A DNA stretch of 34,588 bases from Hyaloperonospora brassicae (GCA_947650285.1 CANTFL010000702.1:1-34588), one strand, 5' to 3'. Counted from the first letter of the stretch, positions 19,234-29,833 are shown. The notes: a model not told the origin generated them from the letters alone. Translations and numbers: made by a program.

Positions 19234-20412
19234 TGTGGTGGAGTAGTGATCGCAATTGCCTTGTGGTCTCGACTCTCCACTGGCTCCCAGACGACCGACT
19301 TACGGAGGAGGTACATCGATTCCGTGCTTTATGTCTTCTTGATCAACTTGTGTACCCGTCGGTGGGCGGGTTGTGCTTTTCTTAGTGGACTTGAGCTGAA
19401 GCTGAACTTGACCGTTTTGGGTATAGGTGTTGATCGGGTGGAAATTCTTCACCCGGTCAAACGTGGGTTGAATCGAGTGAAAATTCTTCCCTCGATCGCT
19501 TGTAACTTGGGCGCTCTCTCAGAGTCGCCTTTGTCAACGGTGATTCTTGATCCGCGAGCCTTCTGACCACTTGAGCCGTCTCGCGATCTTGAATCTAAAC
19601 CTTTAGGTTCCCTGCGTCCTATCGCAGTTGGGGTGATGACAACTGATGTTCCGCCCGGCCAAACAATACAGTGGCAAAGCTTGCAGAGACGCGGGTGACT
19701 CTCTATTCAATGGGAGGCCAAATTTCCCGCCCGGGAGAAGTCGACGCGTGTCTTTCGTTGCAAATTCAATTCTCTTCAATATTAACTGACCAAATCCTAA
19801 AGCTATGACTGAGCATATCTGTTCGCTAGGTCTGCTGTTGCGTATCGCCTGTCCATGTCATTCGCCTCTTGCCTCATGTGGCCCACAGCAGACACTTCGT
19901 ATTGGATAGCTCCATAGTGGATCGCGGTACAGTGGATCGCGGTATGTGATCCACACTCATTATGTGTCCACGAAATTATGTATCCACTCAATCAAGCATT
20001 TCACACTTAAGGTGAATCGTGATCAATCTTTTGAGTCGCTGATCGAGCATCTACCGTCGGGTCACAGTCGCTTCTGAGACCCCGCATGTTTGTAATCTTG
20101 ACGATCCATTCCTTCGGCTTGATTCCATATTCACCTATCTTCCATTGCCGTTAGCAATCCAGTACTCCGGTTGATGCTCACCCGTTGAGTGATCCGGTCC
20201 TTGTAATTTGTCGATCCAAGCCCTTATAATTTGGTGATCCCAGCCCTTGATCGCGGGTCGCGATCGGCCAATTATTGATCCTCGACTATACTCCTTCTTG
20301 ACCGTTGGGTAGATCAATCCGAATAACTTCAACAGTCGTTTTCTGTCACTCAGTCGTCTGATCCCATCCTGCGTTCCAACGCCACGGTTAAATCTCTGAC
20401 CACTCTACCACA
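19234..20412 (-). repeat. 5' LTR of element C
   Basis: On the minus strand it starts TGTGGTAGAGTG at 20412 and ends CACTACTCCACCACA at 19234. Length is 1179 bp against 1398 bp for the 3' LTR. The difference is mainly a contraction of the 102-bp repeat array (around 19800-19990). Scattered substitutions are more numerous than between the two palindrome arms. Confidence 0.85.
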
Positions 20413-22614
20413 TACGGACTGGCATTGATTTGTCTATCTGGTAGTAAGCTAGTCGCGTGGCACGATAGTCACGACCAGTCAGGATTTTTTAGGCCCCTGC
20501 CGAAGAGTACAGTAACAGATCTTCAGACTACTAGATACACAAGCTGAACCTAGCATTAAGTTATGTCCAAAAGTTCCGGCAAAAGTTCAATGAATGAATG
20601 CATCCAGGAACGTCAGATGCTGATCGTGTCAAACAGCTCTCTTTCGGCTCAAATTTCGGCGATGTACGCGATTGTACATCGCCATTATGGGAAGCCTTTT
20701 GTTTGTATTCGCTGCGTCGTGTTGCTGCCTTTTCTTACCAAATCGGGTATATTCTTGTTTTGTCTGTCGATAACCTCGATCGCCTAATCAGTGGGCAATA
20801 TTAGCTATGATATATTGTGGTTGCACCACGTAGTAACCAAGGTGCTACAAAAACTGTCAAAACCATGTACCTATGGTATGGCGCATGACTCGAACTGTCG
20901 AACGCCGCCGCAGATGCAGATAGTGCGATGGTTATATGATGCATCGCACTCGTGCACTTCCTTATTAGTTCTTTCATCAGGACTATGACCCAAATTAAGC
21001 AGAAGCACTTGCTACCAATTACTGAGTAAGCATTCCAAACCCGACGATCTATCCATCGCAATTAGAATAACCCTGTGTGGCACTCATGAAGCGCTTGTTA
21101 CTGCGGACCACGCTACTGCGGACCGGTCAATGAGAAACAACTTGGTCCTTACGTCGTTCCACCTCCCAGCCTTGTGATAAAAAGTCGGTATTCTTTACGG
21201 CTTACCCATGCCCATCGTGCGGTATACCGCTACTGCACACGAAACATCACTTCATACACTTGAAGAAGACGGAACACATAGAGACCTCTCGATTGACTCT
21301 GCGACGTGAGCAAACGTCGCAACTAGCCACGCGCAATCCGAATACGGTTACTGCTCACTTCGTCTTCTTGGTCTCGATCTTCTCGTGCGCGCGCTTGCGC
21401 AGCGATAGGTGCGTCTCCACAGCGGTCTACAGCACATGACACACACATTAAATTGTTAGATCCAGTATCAGATAGCGAACGAGCTCCAACGAGAGCGACA
21501 GGCAGCGCGCAGGTCACAGGCCACTATACTGCGCTACTTGCTTGCCAATGGTGGTGATAAATTTGAGAAAGAGGCCGGACCACTTCCGCGTTTGTTTATT
21601 GGAATACGGTAAATATTAGCGTACACAGCACTCTTGATGGTATCGCGGTGTGCCGTCTTTATGCTTGCACAACCAGCTCACTCGATGGAATATATTGGTT
21701 AACGATCAGAACACAGGGTAAGAGCTACTCATCAGCGTACCCATATTGCAGGTTATCTCTTTGTGACATGTCATCCTCCCTCATCTGAGTGCGGATTAAA
21801 CTTGACACACACGGTTCGGAAGCCGTGCGATGGGGCCCGCGGTCGCAAAGGTGAAGCTTTGCTCTAAAACCTACGATCTATTTCCAATCACTCCGACAGC
21901 AATGCACGTTGTATCATCTTGCGAGCCTCATGGAAGTCATTTGGGTAGGGCGCGATGCGCCGGCATACGATAGACGAGATCTGGCTACGTAAATGCGCCA
22001 TCATCAGCTATATTGGGCAAATTGTAGTGGAGCTACACAGCTCGTAAAGTCGGAGGATGACTGTAACGCTCTACGAGCAATTTAAGTTCAAAGAACTCGA
22101 CTCAAAAGGTCAACGAGCTCAACACGATTACGGTCCCTGTTCCAGGAGACCAAACGATTCAGGGAATCACAGCACAGAGTGCTCTAGAGTAGCTGCCTTA
22201 TCAAGGCGTATGCTAGACTCTTAACGATCGTAAGACGCCTTAGAAAGGCACGTGTCTTTTGCAGATCAAAAGAGGAACTAATCTTTATTTATTTATCGAA
22301 AATAACAGCTAAGAGGAACGTACTTATCGAGACACTAAGGTTCTATTTAATACCTTCTACATGATCACGTAATTCGGTGGCCGAAACACATCAGACACCA
22401 ACAACTGATATGGATAAACAACATCAAATCTCCGACCACACTTGAATACCATATTGAATGTATTGACCAATAGTGTGAGCGTAGTAATACAAAACCCGTT
22501 TTAGCGAGTCAAATTGAACAAAGGCAATATTCATAACCAATCAGAGAGTAAATGGACAAGTAAGCTCTCTCAGCTACCTCTACGACGTATCAAGTCAAAG
22601 AGAACTGTGCTGGT
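20413..22614. other. Unassigned region with perfect hairpins
   Basis: No gene is supported in these 2.2 kb. Open frames are short (86 codons at most) and match nothing I know. Two perfect hairpins stand out: GGCGATGTAC/GTACATCGCC at 20658-20683 (loop 6) and AGTGCGATG/CATCGCACT at 20922-20950 (loop 11). A short direct repeat, TACTGCGGACC, occurs twice near 21100-21127. GATC density drops sharply on leaving element C. Confidence 0.4.
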
Positions 22615-24060
22615 ATGGATGTCACTATACAAAAACCAAGTTATTCGCATATTTTAGCAAATAACATCCAAGCTCCGACATCTCCAACAAAAAGATGTTC
22701 AATCGCATATATTACAAACAGCATCCAAGATTGTATATCTCTACCGAGGATGATTCTGACCGACCTGGCACCTGCCAACACGAAGCGTGCCCGTGGGAAC
22801 GCAGTGCGCTCATTTTTAAAGTTCCTCGAGCAGGAAGAGGTTACTTGGGAGTACCTGCAACAGTGCATGCAGCGCGAGAAGGCACCTCTCGCCTTAGAAG
22901 CTGTGATGGTCAAGTTTGGCATGTATCTCGCGATAAAGGAGACCTGAAAGGGACAGCTCTTAGCTCGACAATCGGTCATGCAGTACTTTCGACAAGCCAA
23001 GAAGTGGCTGCTGGAGCAGTTCCCACAGCATCGAGCAGTGGTTGAAAAGACTTGGCTCAAGAAGGGACAGACGCTCGAACGCCATTGCATGAAGCGGGAG
23101 TCAGAGTCTTTTGTGAACAAGGTCCCAGCATGCACAAAGTATGCAGCCAAAAAAATGATGGAATACTTGTATTCAACTGCGGTTACTAGTGCTGACTACC
23201 GAGATGCGGCACTGTTGTGTCTGCTTTGGTACCTATTTGGGCGTGCATCGGACCTCACAATGGCTAACCTGTATATCGGCTTGGGCGACATATACTTAGT
23301 CCGATCCATCCGAATCAAAACTTTTGAAGAGCAAGGTCTATCACTTTTCACTGACGAAGACTTCACCACATGTCTTCTGCTTGCCATAGCTCTCTCCCTC
23401 GTAACCCACTCACCGCCAACTATTTTCGCGTTTAGTCAACTTCCTGAGCAGATGGCTATTTCACAGTCCATATTAGCTCCATCAACTCCGCTCATCAATT
23501 TGCTCGATCACCCAGAGGTTGTGGTGTCTTCACCGGATATATTGTTCACCGCTGCTAAGAAGGAGAACAGCCCAGATAACGCTCCTGGTGTGCACAGCTA
23601 CGTCAACCGTGTTCTTAATCGGGTCGCTGCAAACTCTGGCGTATCCGAGCGCTTGGCATCTCACTCTTTTGGCGTGTAGGGGCGCATCATGCAAATGGGG
23701 CTAGATTGTGTGTACAGTGGATCTTCGGTCGAGGCGCCTGGAATATGACAGCGACGAATAAGACCTTTGCGTACGGTTTAATACATCTTCCGAAGATCAT
23801 AAGGTTGACCGGGTCTTGAGTGGGTGACACCTCGATACCGACGTATCTCTCCTATCACTTGATGTCTTCGACTCCGGTACACAGACAAAGATACAATCTG
23901 TTGCGACAGCGCTCTTTAATACATCTCAAAGACTTATGGATACACAATACAACGTACACGAAAGAGTGATTGAAACGCTTATCACTTACCCGTTGATTCA
24001 TTATTCATCGTTGAAGCAACTCAAGAAAGACGGACTTGTTGTCACACGTTTGTAAGCGTG
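22615..24060 (+). pseudogene. Crypton tyrosine recombinase
   Basis: One frame runs from ATG 22615 to 23679 with a single TGA (22945-22947). The N-terminal core-binding part includes TKRARGNAVRSFLKFLEQE and VMQYFRQAKKWLLEQFPQH. The catalytic part has LLCLLWYLFGRASDLTM (first Arg), a Lys region, and HSYVNRVLNRVA...ASHSF (His). A one-base loss near 23667 then shifts the frame, so the Arg of the H-x-x-R motif falls out of frame. Downstream, another frame reads VQWIF...RGAWNMTATNKTFAY, with the catalytic Tyr at about 23776. Remnants continue to about 24060. The first 120 bp include a tandem duplication (22638-22690 and 22692-22735). It would cut and rejoin DNA through the Tyr if repaired by nature, but this copy is dead. 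Confidence 0.75.
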
Positions 24061-24136
24061 TGTAATCCAGCAAATTTAATCCGTCAGCGATCTTCTAGCT
24101 TGGTCTTTACATATAACCTGCTAAACGAAAACGAAT

Positions 24137-24864
24137 ATGCAACCAAATCCCATCAAGGCTATAGACAGCACTAATGACATCACAAAGCATCCAATATATC
24201 TTCGTCAAGCTTCATTAATTAAACATTTAATCTTGGTCAACCAAAAGCTCGAATCTCGCGTCTCGATGATTGAAGCTGAGTTATACGACAAAGCACACCC
24301 AAAAACTACACATGAAAGAAGTGAAGATATAAGCGAAGAACCATCAGCCAAAGTTTGCCGAACGAGTTCTTCAAAGAACCTGAAGGACGTCTGGTTCTCC
24401 TGGTATACCCAGAAACCCCACCTCTGGGATTCGTTTGATAGCTCGAGCAAGCACACGAAATCCACCGCCAAACTTGTCGCTGCATTCATGAAGCTGTTTT
24501 TTATAACGACTTCGTGCTCGATGAGAAATCTCCGCAGTATTGAGACGATGTGTTGGACTTTGGCGATATAGCCGAAATACAGTTACTTTCGTATCTTGGC
24601 GAGCACAACATCAAAGCCCGCGGAGCACAAAACGTCCTCAAGTCCATTCGCAAGCTGCACAAAGCTGGTTATTATTTAAAATTTCGAACGATACAGACAA
24701 CTTCAAGCCGCCGGGCGCATTGTAGATCCAGCACCTGCGCATATTACAAACACCATCGGATTAATTATCATTCCGCAGTACCCATAGATGTTGGTCTTCA
24801 CGCCATAGTATACCGGCTGAGTAATACCGCGCTAAAGAATGAGAAATACAACAAGTACATATGA
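24137..24864 (+). pseudogene. Crypton-associated second ORF
   Basis: It starts at ATG 24137. The N-terminus has a likely short coiled coil (LIKHLILVNQKLESRVSMIEAEL), then a conserved-looking block DVWFSWYTQKPHLWDSFD. A frame change near 24500 moves to FYNDFVLDEKSPQY, a TGA, then DVLDFGDIAEIQLLSYLGEHN and GAQNVLKSIRKLHKAG. I recall the W..WY...P..WDS block from genes beside oomycete Crypton recombinases but cannot give a function. It lies 75-100 bp after the recombinase remnant on the same strand. Confidence 0.6.
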
Positions 24865-24959
24865 ACAAGATCGACGAGACGCGTTATCTCGTCCTGAGTC
24901 TCATGATACAGCATATATACAGGATAGTACAATAATCCATTTCACCCTTAAGCGTCGAG

Positions 24960-26290
24960 GTCAGCTTGCTCTAAATGTTCTTGGGCATGACATATGCGTA
25001 TCACGTGACGGCGTGTAATTTTCGTGATAGAAGGTCGAACTCTCCGTCGTCGTGTACACTTTCTTCCGGTCATCATACATCATGTACTGATTGAACTCGC
25101 ACATGGTCCTTTTCTTGTCGCTGTAGTGCGACTGGAAGTATCCGACAACGTTCTTGCTTGAGACGCCAGTCGTGGTCAGAGCTACAAACACGCATCAATT
25201 ATCTATATTTAGAGCCGATCTTCTGACCGACCACATGCATATTCACCACTTGAAAGCTCACTCTTGGTTTCAACGAAGTTGGCGACTTCTGTAGTCTACC
25301 CAAACACGTTGCCACCCACGATCTCGTAGGTCACCCCTTCTCCTTGTTCATTCACTTGGCCTACTCGCACGAAACAGGATCGTTGTCACATTTGTTATCT
25401 TTCCAACATTTTACACTCTCCCTCTCTCGCTCCTTACATTTTAGAACATGCGCTGGTTCCCGTAGCAGTCACTATTTTTCACGCCCTTGTCGCAAAAAAC
25501 TCTCTACACATGATCGGACGAGAATAGCCCACCTTCGCGTACTCCGATATGATCTTCTTTAGCCCGGAAGTATGCGAGTACTTGACGTGGGTAGTTGGAT
25601 CGCACTCGACGTACAGGTTGAAGCCCATCCTGATCACGCAGCCACAAAATGAACATCGAACATGGTGAGCAACCTGCCACCCACCCATTCATCCATCTAC
25701 GGCACTACATCCACTGCAGTCAAATCATCCACTGAAAAAGCTTCATCAACTATTAACTCGTCATACGTACAGAACACACATTCTCATCGTCGATGACCGA
25801 TCAATCTTAGTATACTCCATCCACTGCTTGCTGGGCGGAATGTCGACAATGTCGAGACCGATGGGCACCTGACACACGGACCCGAGCAGCTAGCAGCTTA
25901 TCTTCATGTGTCACGTAATACCATCACTGATGCCCAGCGTTTTGTCGAACACAGCAATCACGCTGTACACCATTTACGCAAGAGAAAACGGGTTGTCCGG
26001 ATAGCACATGGGCGGCGTGTAGTCCAACATGCAGCTGCTTACCTGTCATTGAATACAACATAACGATTAATTCGCAGTCAAGTACGCGCGTATGGATATA
26101 CATGGACACGGGTGCACGTGCGTATACACTAAAGCAACATCATGTACAACTCGTCCACAGTCCACATGTCGTGGTAGGATTGACGCGTTGGCACAACTTA
26201 CGATGAAGTGAAGCAGATCAGCACGTATAATACCTAGATTTTCGAGCACGCACACATGGACAATCAGTTTGCCTCCAATAAACGATATGT
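24960..26290 (-). pseudogene. GH72 glucanosyltransferase-like (GAS1-type) gene, decayed
   Basis: Family blocks occur in order on the minus strand: KLIVHVCVLENLGI (about 26270), MLDYTPPMCYPDNPF (26030), VFDKTLGISDG (about 25955, where the acid/base GNE motif would follow), QVPIGLDIVDIPPSKQWMEY (about 25870), [11 protein letters not shown] and [19 protein letters not shown] (25650-25500), then REFF, where the nucleophile Glu of the usual GEFG survives. Later come EIVGGNVF (about 25335) and NVVGYFQSH...YTPSRD (25160-24995). Such enzymes remodel beta-1,3-glucan at the cell surface. Blocks are separated by intron-like gaps with GTAAG/GTACGT donors and AG acceptors, and by real stops. The identification is from pattern recall and is moderately sure. 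Confidence 0.55.
26212..26285 (-). repeat. Duplicated GH72 exon piece, copy 1
   Basis: This segment and 27488-27555 share AGCAGATCAGCACGTATAAT and ACAATCAGTTTGCCTC with a few indels, in the same orientation. Both encode the GKLIV.VCVLE motif on the minus strand. Confidence 0.7.
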
Positions 26291-26762
26291 TTAAATGGCA
26301 GCAGTTGTATCACATTCAGGCCACGTCACTTCGAATATTGCAGTATAAGCTGATCAGAAATTCACCTGTAACGGAGCCAGGCCACGCTGTTTCATTAAAT
26401 TGCAGAATAAGGTAATCTAAAAGGCACACGCGGCTTAACACTGCAACCGTTGATAAAATACGCTGGTCCTTCATGTGCCGCAGCAAAGCTTCCGTGTGTA
26501 ATTTTCCACCAAGTTCCTTCCTGTTTGCTTCCTAAACGATATTGTGGACATCCTTGTCATTTATAAGGACACCCATTTCCTTAAACTGAATGACATTAAA
26601 GTATAATAATCACATACAGATAAAAAAACAGATAATGGCCTGCTGTATATGACTTCGACACGCACACTACCCTTGGAGCAGCTCCATCCTGATGTATCTG
26701 GACGGCCTCAGAATTGATATTGTCAATTTTTCGCGTCGAACGTCGCGCCGTCGGTGGTCGTG

Positions 26763-26882
26763 CTGATAACGAGAGTAGCCGGTGTATCAGTTGTCAACTA
26801 AAACGTTGACCAGGCAATTTCTGATACAACGAGAGTAGCCGGTGTATCAGTTGTCAACTAAAACCGTTGACCAGGCAATTTC
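26763..26882. repeat. 60-bp tandem duplication
   Basis: GAGAGTAGCCGGTGTATCAG starts at 26771 and again at 26831. The two units differ by one inserted C in the second (AAAACG against AAAACCG) and a base or two at the start. Confidence 0.85.
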
Positions 26883-27487
26883 TTCGGGGGCGTGCTTGTC
26901 ATACATGATCACGAGCTCGTATGAACAGCCGACCTTTTTTGCTCCGCGATCTCGCATTAAAATGTGCCGATCTGTGGGATTCGTATAATGTTCTTTCTGC
27001 CAACATGTGAGAAAACTGCGCTTGGGACCAATCGAACAGCCGCGGGATACACTAATAGCAAAGCCTTAGCGTACGGCGTCCTGCTTTTAAGCCTCTATAG
27101 CCGTCTTTCGGCTGTCAAAAACCAGACCGGTGGAGATTCTACACAGATCCATGAGAAATCAGCGGCGGCAGGATTAGGGCCAGCATCAACTTGGAACCTA
27201 ACATGATTGTCAGCGACTACAGAGTTAGTATCAACATCAACGACCGTAGCAGTGGCAGCAGAAGTAGTGGATGTGGGTGAAGGGCTCATCATCATGCGTT
27301 AGACAACGAAGATTTTCTTTTTGAATTGACGTGGCTATGTAACAGGTGCCTTTCTACTTAGCATTTCCTGTGATATTCGAAGTGACGTGGCCCGATTGTG
27401 AAACAACGGTTGCAATATAAACATTTTGTCTAATGGATAGGCGGCGGTGTATTTAGCAATCATGCTAGGTGTATTTAGCCGCTCCCA

Positions 27488-27555
27488 AGCAGATCAGCAC
27501 GTATAATCCTGCTTTCGAGCACGCAAACATTGACAATCAGTTTGCCTCTATCTAT
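27488..27555 (-). repeat. Duplicated GH72 exon piece, copy 2
   Basis: Second copy of the piece at 26212-26285. On the minus strand it reads GKLIVNVCVLES, so the coding sense is kept despite substitutions and a small deletion. Confidence 0.7.
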
Positions 27556-27619
27556 CATATTTAAGCTCACCTGTCCACTTATAATTCTTAGCACAAATTG
27601 CACACAAAATTGAACCCTA

Positions 27620-28130
27620 TTGAACAATTACGTACTGGCTTTGTTTCGGTCGGAGCGTGTCGGAGGTCGGAGATTTCATGGTATGGGCGAGTGGCGGCGA
27701 GCTGTTCGTGTGCTTTCCGAGTGGCAGGCGCTGTTCGGTGTGGCTCCTAGCGTCGCTGTGTTCAATCGTGTCATGCAAATGTGCAATCATGCAGAGGAGT
27801 ACCAGCTTGATCTCCAATATTCGCTACGATGCAAGACACCGCAGCTTACCGCATTGTCCCGACACCGAAAGTTCCATACAACGCATTTATGCCGAGGAAC
27901 AGCGCGAGAATTGGGCAGTGGCCACTAACCTATTCGTATAGATGCAGAAGAGACGCCCACGTGACGAGATACCACATCATCAGCTGCAGAAGATCGCATT
28001 GGGTCGATACAGATTGCGCCAACGCGAGACGTGACGCATTATGTCGCAAGGTGCTTCGGCTCATGTTCGCTCTTCACTACGTCGTGCTGTTGCTCATATT
28101 TGGTTTTCGGGCAAGCTCTCCTCTTCGTCA
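27620..28130 (+). pseudogene. PPR-like gene fragment
   Basis: The plus strand reads WRRAVRVLSEWQALFGVAPSV, then AVFNRVMQMCNHAEEYQLDLQ in one frame; after a shift, MQDTAAYRIVPTPKVPYNAFM in a second; and in a third, NWAVATNLFV, a TAG, MQKRRPRDE. The recurring A..L...M....P....YN..M spacing is that of 35-residue pentatricopeptide repeats, about two to three repeats. PPR proteins usually bind RNA in organelles. The fragment lacks both ends of a normal PPR gene and its 3' end overlaps the transporter pseudogene on the other strand. Confidence 0.55.
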
Positions 28131-29833
28131 GGGATCGACGAACGAAACGGGCTGCAATCGAGGCTACCAGGAAAGCTGTTTGAAGTTGCGCTGCTTCTGT
28201 TGTACCCTTCTCGATAGCTCGGCTGTGTGTAAATCGATTCATCCGATGCGCAGTAATGGAAAAACGTCGCGCCGAACACGAGAACAAGCGCAGCCCCTGC
28301 AAACACGAGGTCCCACGATCCCGTAGCATGCAGAATTGCGCCTGTGATCATACTGCCAATGATCCCAGGAATGGTTCCAAAGGTGTTGGAGACGCCCATA
28401 ATGTGCGCAGCGTGGTTTGGCGCCACATCGATCATGTTGACCCAGCATCCAGCCATAGCGGCGCGACCTGTGAACGGTGTCATACACAGCACGGCAACTG
28501 CAGCGGGGGCTGAGTTCGCGAAACGCAGCAGGACGAGAAAGTAAGCGCATCCGAGGAACGAAAACGCATTCATGACTTGGCGCACATGCAGTGCACGATG
28601 GCCGCGAGTGCCTAACGAGTCTCCTAGCCGTCCAAACAGCAGAGTCCCGATGTAGCCGCACATGTAGGGCAACACCGCAGCGAGCCCGCCCTTCTTGGCT
28701 CAGATCGAAGTTCAGGCCTTGGCGAACATACTGCGTGATCCAGCCCAGCAGGAACTACCAACCATAATTGTAGCACATGTGCGCGACATAGATCGCCCAC
28801 GCAGGTCGTGACGTTAGCAACACACGCCAGTTTAACGTGTTTAACGTATGGATGTTAAGCTCAGCGAATGTCCAACTCGATGAACGTCCAGCTCGGCGCG
28901 ATGTTGACAGGTGGTGCTTGGATTTGCAATGCGGTTGCGCAAAATGAACGTTTGTTTCTTCACGGTGATACGTGGGTCATCTTCTGGCCGACTAGCTTCC
29001 TCTAAACACATATGCCACAACCCAGACGAAGCTGGAAGCGCCAAACACAACGAAAATGCGTTGCCAGCCACTGGCTGCCATTATCGCAGGCGATATGATC
29101 AGTGCAGAGATGGTGCCCAGATCGGAGCCACTTGCAACTAGCGTCACGAGACGACTCCTTTCCTGTACCGGGTACCATGTGCTCGCGATCTGGTGCATGC
29201 AAGGGAACAAGATGCCTTCTCCAACGTCCATACCTGCTCTCGTGAACAACAGACACGTGAGGCACTTTGCCACGACCACTGTCGACAGATCCTGCAATAA
29301 AACAAGCAAGCAACGTCAGACTGGCACGATACTTCGCCTCAGATGTCCAGCGCACATGCGTTCATAGGTACGTACGAACAGCGTCCAGACGACAACAGTG
29401 AGCAACACAATCTTCGCGCCAGATCTAGCAGCTAAATACCCCCCGAGGATCTACAGGCACACGAGTTAACACACATGAGAAGACAGTCCGCTTGTGCATA
29501 ACCGAGTCGATGGACAGCATTACTTGAGTGCACATGTAGCTATAGAAAAACGCCGACAGCACTTCGCCCTGCTCCTTCTTATCGATCACGAGCGCCGGCA
29601 ACGCTATGCCCATGTTGGTCCCTGTGTCGGATAGCAGAGCCACAGTTAGCTCTTAAGTCTCGTTTCAACAGGTGATCCCACGTCACACGCAACGTACGCT
29701 CAGCGTAGCAGATGGTCGAGACACAGAGACATAGAAACGCCGTCGCATAGCGTCGATTGCCTCGCGGTAGCTCCGACGCGGCGTCTCGTGCCTCGACTTT
29801 GTCCGAGTCCTTCCCCGTCTCTTTGCTCGCCAT
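28094..29833 (-). pseudogene. SLC17-like anion transporter (major facilitator), three introns, broken in its second half
   Basis: ATG at 29833 (MASKETGKDSDK). Exon 1 ends in the first membrane segment (ATAFLCLCVSTICYAER). Introns with GT...AG ends lie at 29697-29622, 29523-29451 and 29375-29292 (76, 73 and 84 bp), and splicing keeps the frame: R-TNMGIALPALVI, YMCTQ-ILGGYLAARSGAK, WTLF-DLSTVVVAK. Family motifs are GVGEG-type MDVGEGILFPCMHQIAS, ERSRLVTL and, later, MCYNYGW. Beyond about 28993 the gene decays: a frameshift before ASRPEDDPRITV, a TAG after NYGW, and another frameshift before LPYMCGYIGTLLFGRLGDSL. The last stretch 28675-28094 has four or five hydrophobic segments and a charged tail. 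Known members move organic anions or phosphate with H+ or Na+. The substrate is not readable. Confidence 0.75.

Larger units (their letters stand above)
8974..20412 (-). mobile_element. Near full-length Chronos-like Ty3/Gypsy element (element C), decayed
   Basis: Reading the minus strand from 20412: 5' LTR, primer-binding site, gag with a CCHC knuckle, DSG protease, RT with YIDD box, RNase H, a second RNase H, integrase with HHCC and D,D,E, chromodomain, polypurine tract and 3' LTR. Total 11.4 kb. The second RNase H plus a chromodomain fits the published description of the oomycete Chronos group of Ty3/Gypsy elements (recalled, not checked by search). All coding parts carry stops and frameshifts. 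The bases flanking the two ends (AAACG and TACGG on the plus strand) are not a clear target duplication. Confidence 0.85.
22615..24864 (+). mobile_element. Crypton-like tyrosine-recombinase element, two ORFs, inactive
   Basis: A tyrosine-recombinase gene (22615 to about 24060) is followed on the same strand by a second gene (24137-24864), a pairing I associate with oomycete Crypton families. Both are broken by a few stops and indels only, so decay is moderate. I could not define the ends of the element; Cryptons lack terminal inverted repeats, and no short direct repeats were confirmed. Confidence 0.7.
26291..27600. other. Gene-fragment region with duplications, no intact gene
   Basis: Minus-strand fragments only. 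Around 26610-26480 a frame reads FKEMGVLINDKDVHNIV..EANRKELGGK, weakly like part of an EF-hand protein. Around 26930-26860 another reads VGCSYELVIMYDKHAPEEIAW, then after frame changes LTTDTPATLV; I recall similar YD..P.E..W blocks in secreted proteins but cannot place it. 26763-26882 is a two-copy 60-bp tandem duplication. 27295-27095 is a 66-codon frame starting with three Met codons, Thr/Val/Ala-rich. 27488-27555 repeats the GH72 piece at 26212-26285. Confidence 0.4.

Noticed and set aside
8969..20417. Target-site duplication of element C
   Set aside because: AAACG on the left and TACGG on the right do not match well enough to call.
21780..21860. Possible tRNA or other small RNA gene
   Set aside because: A GC-rich stretch with short stems is present, but no cloverleaf or T-arm consensus could be built.
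25344..25562. Plus-strand Ser/His-rich open frame
   Set aside because: It is antisense to the GH72-like remnant and its intron-like sequence, with low complexity and no known domain.
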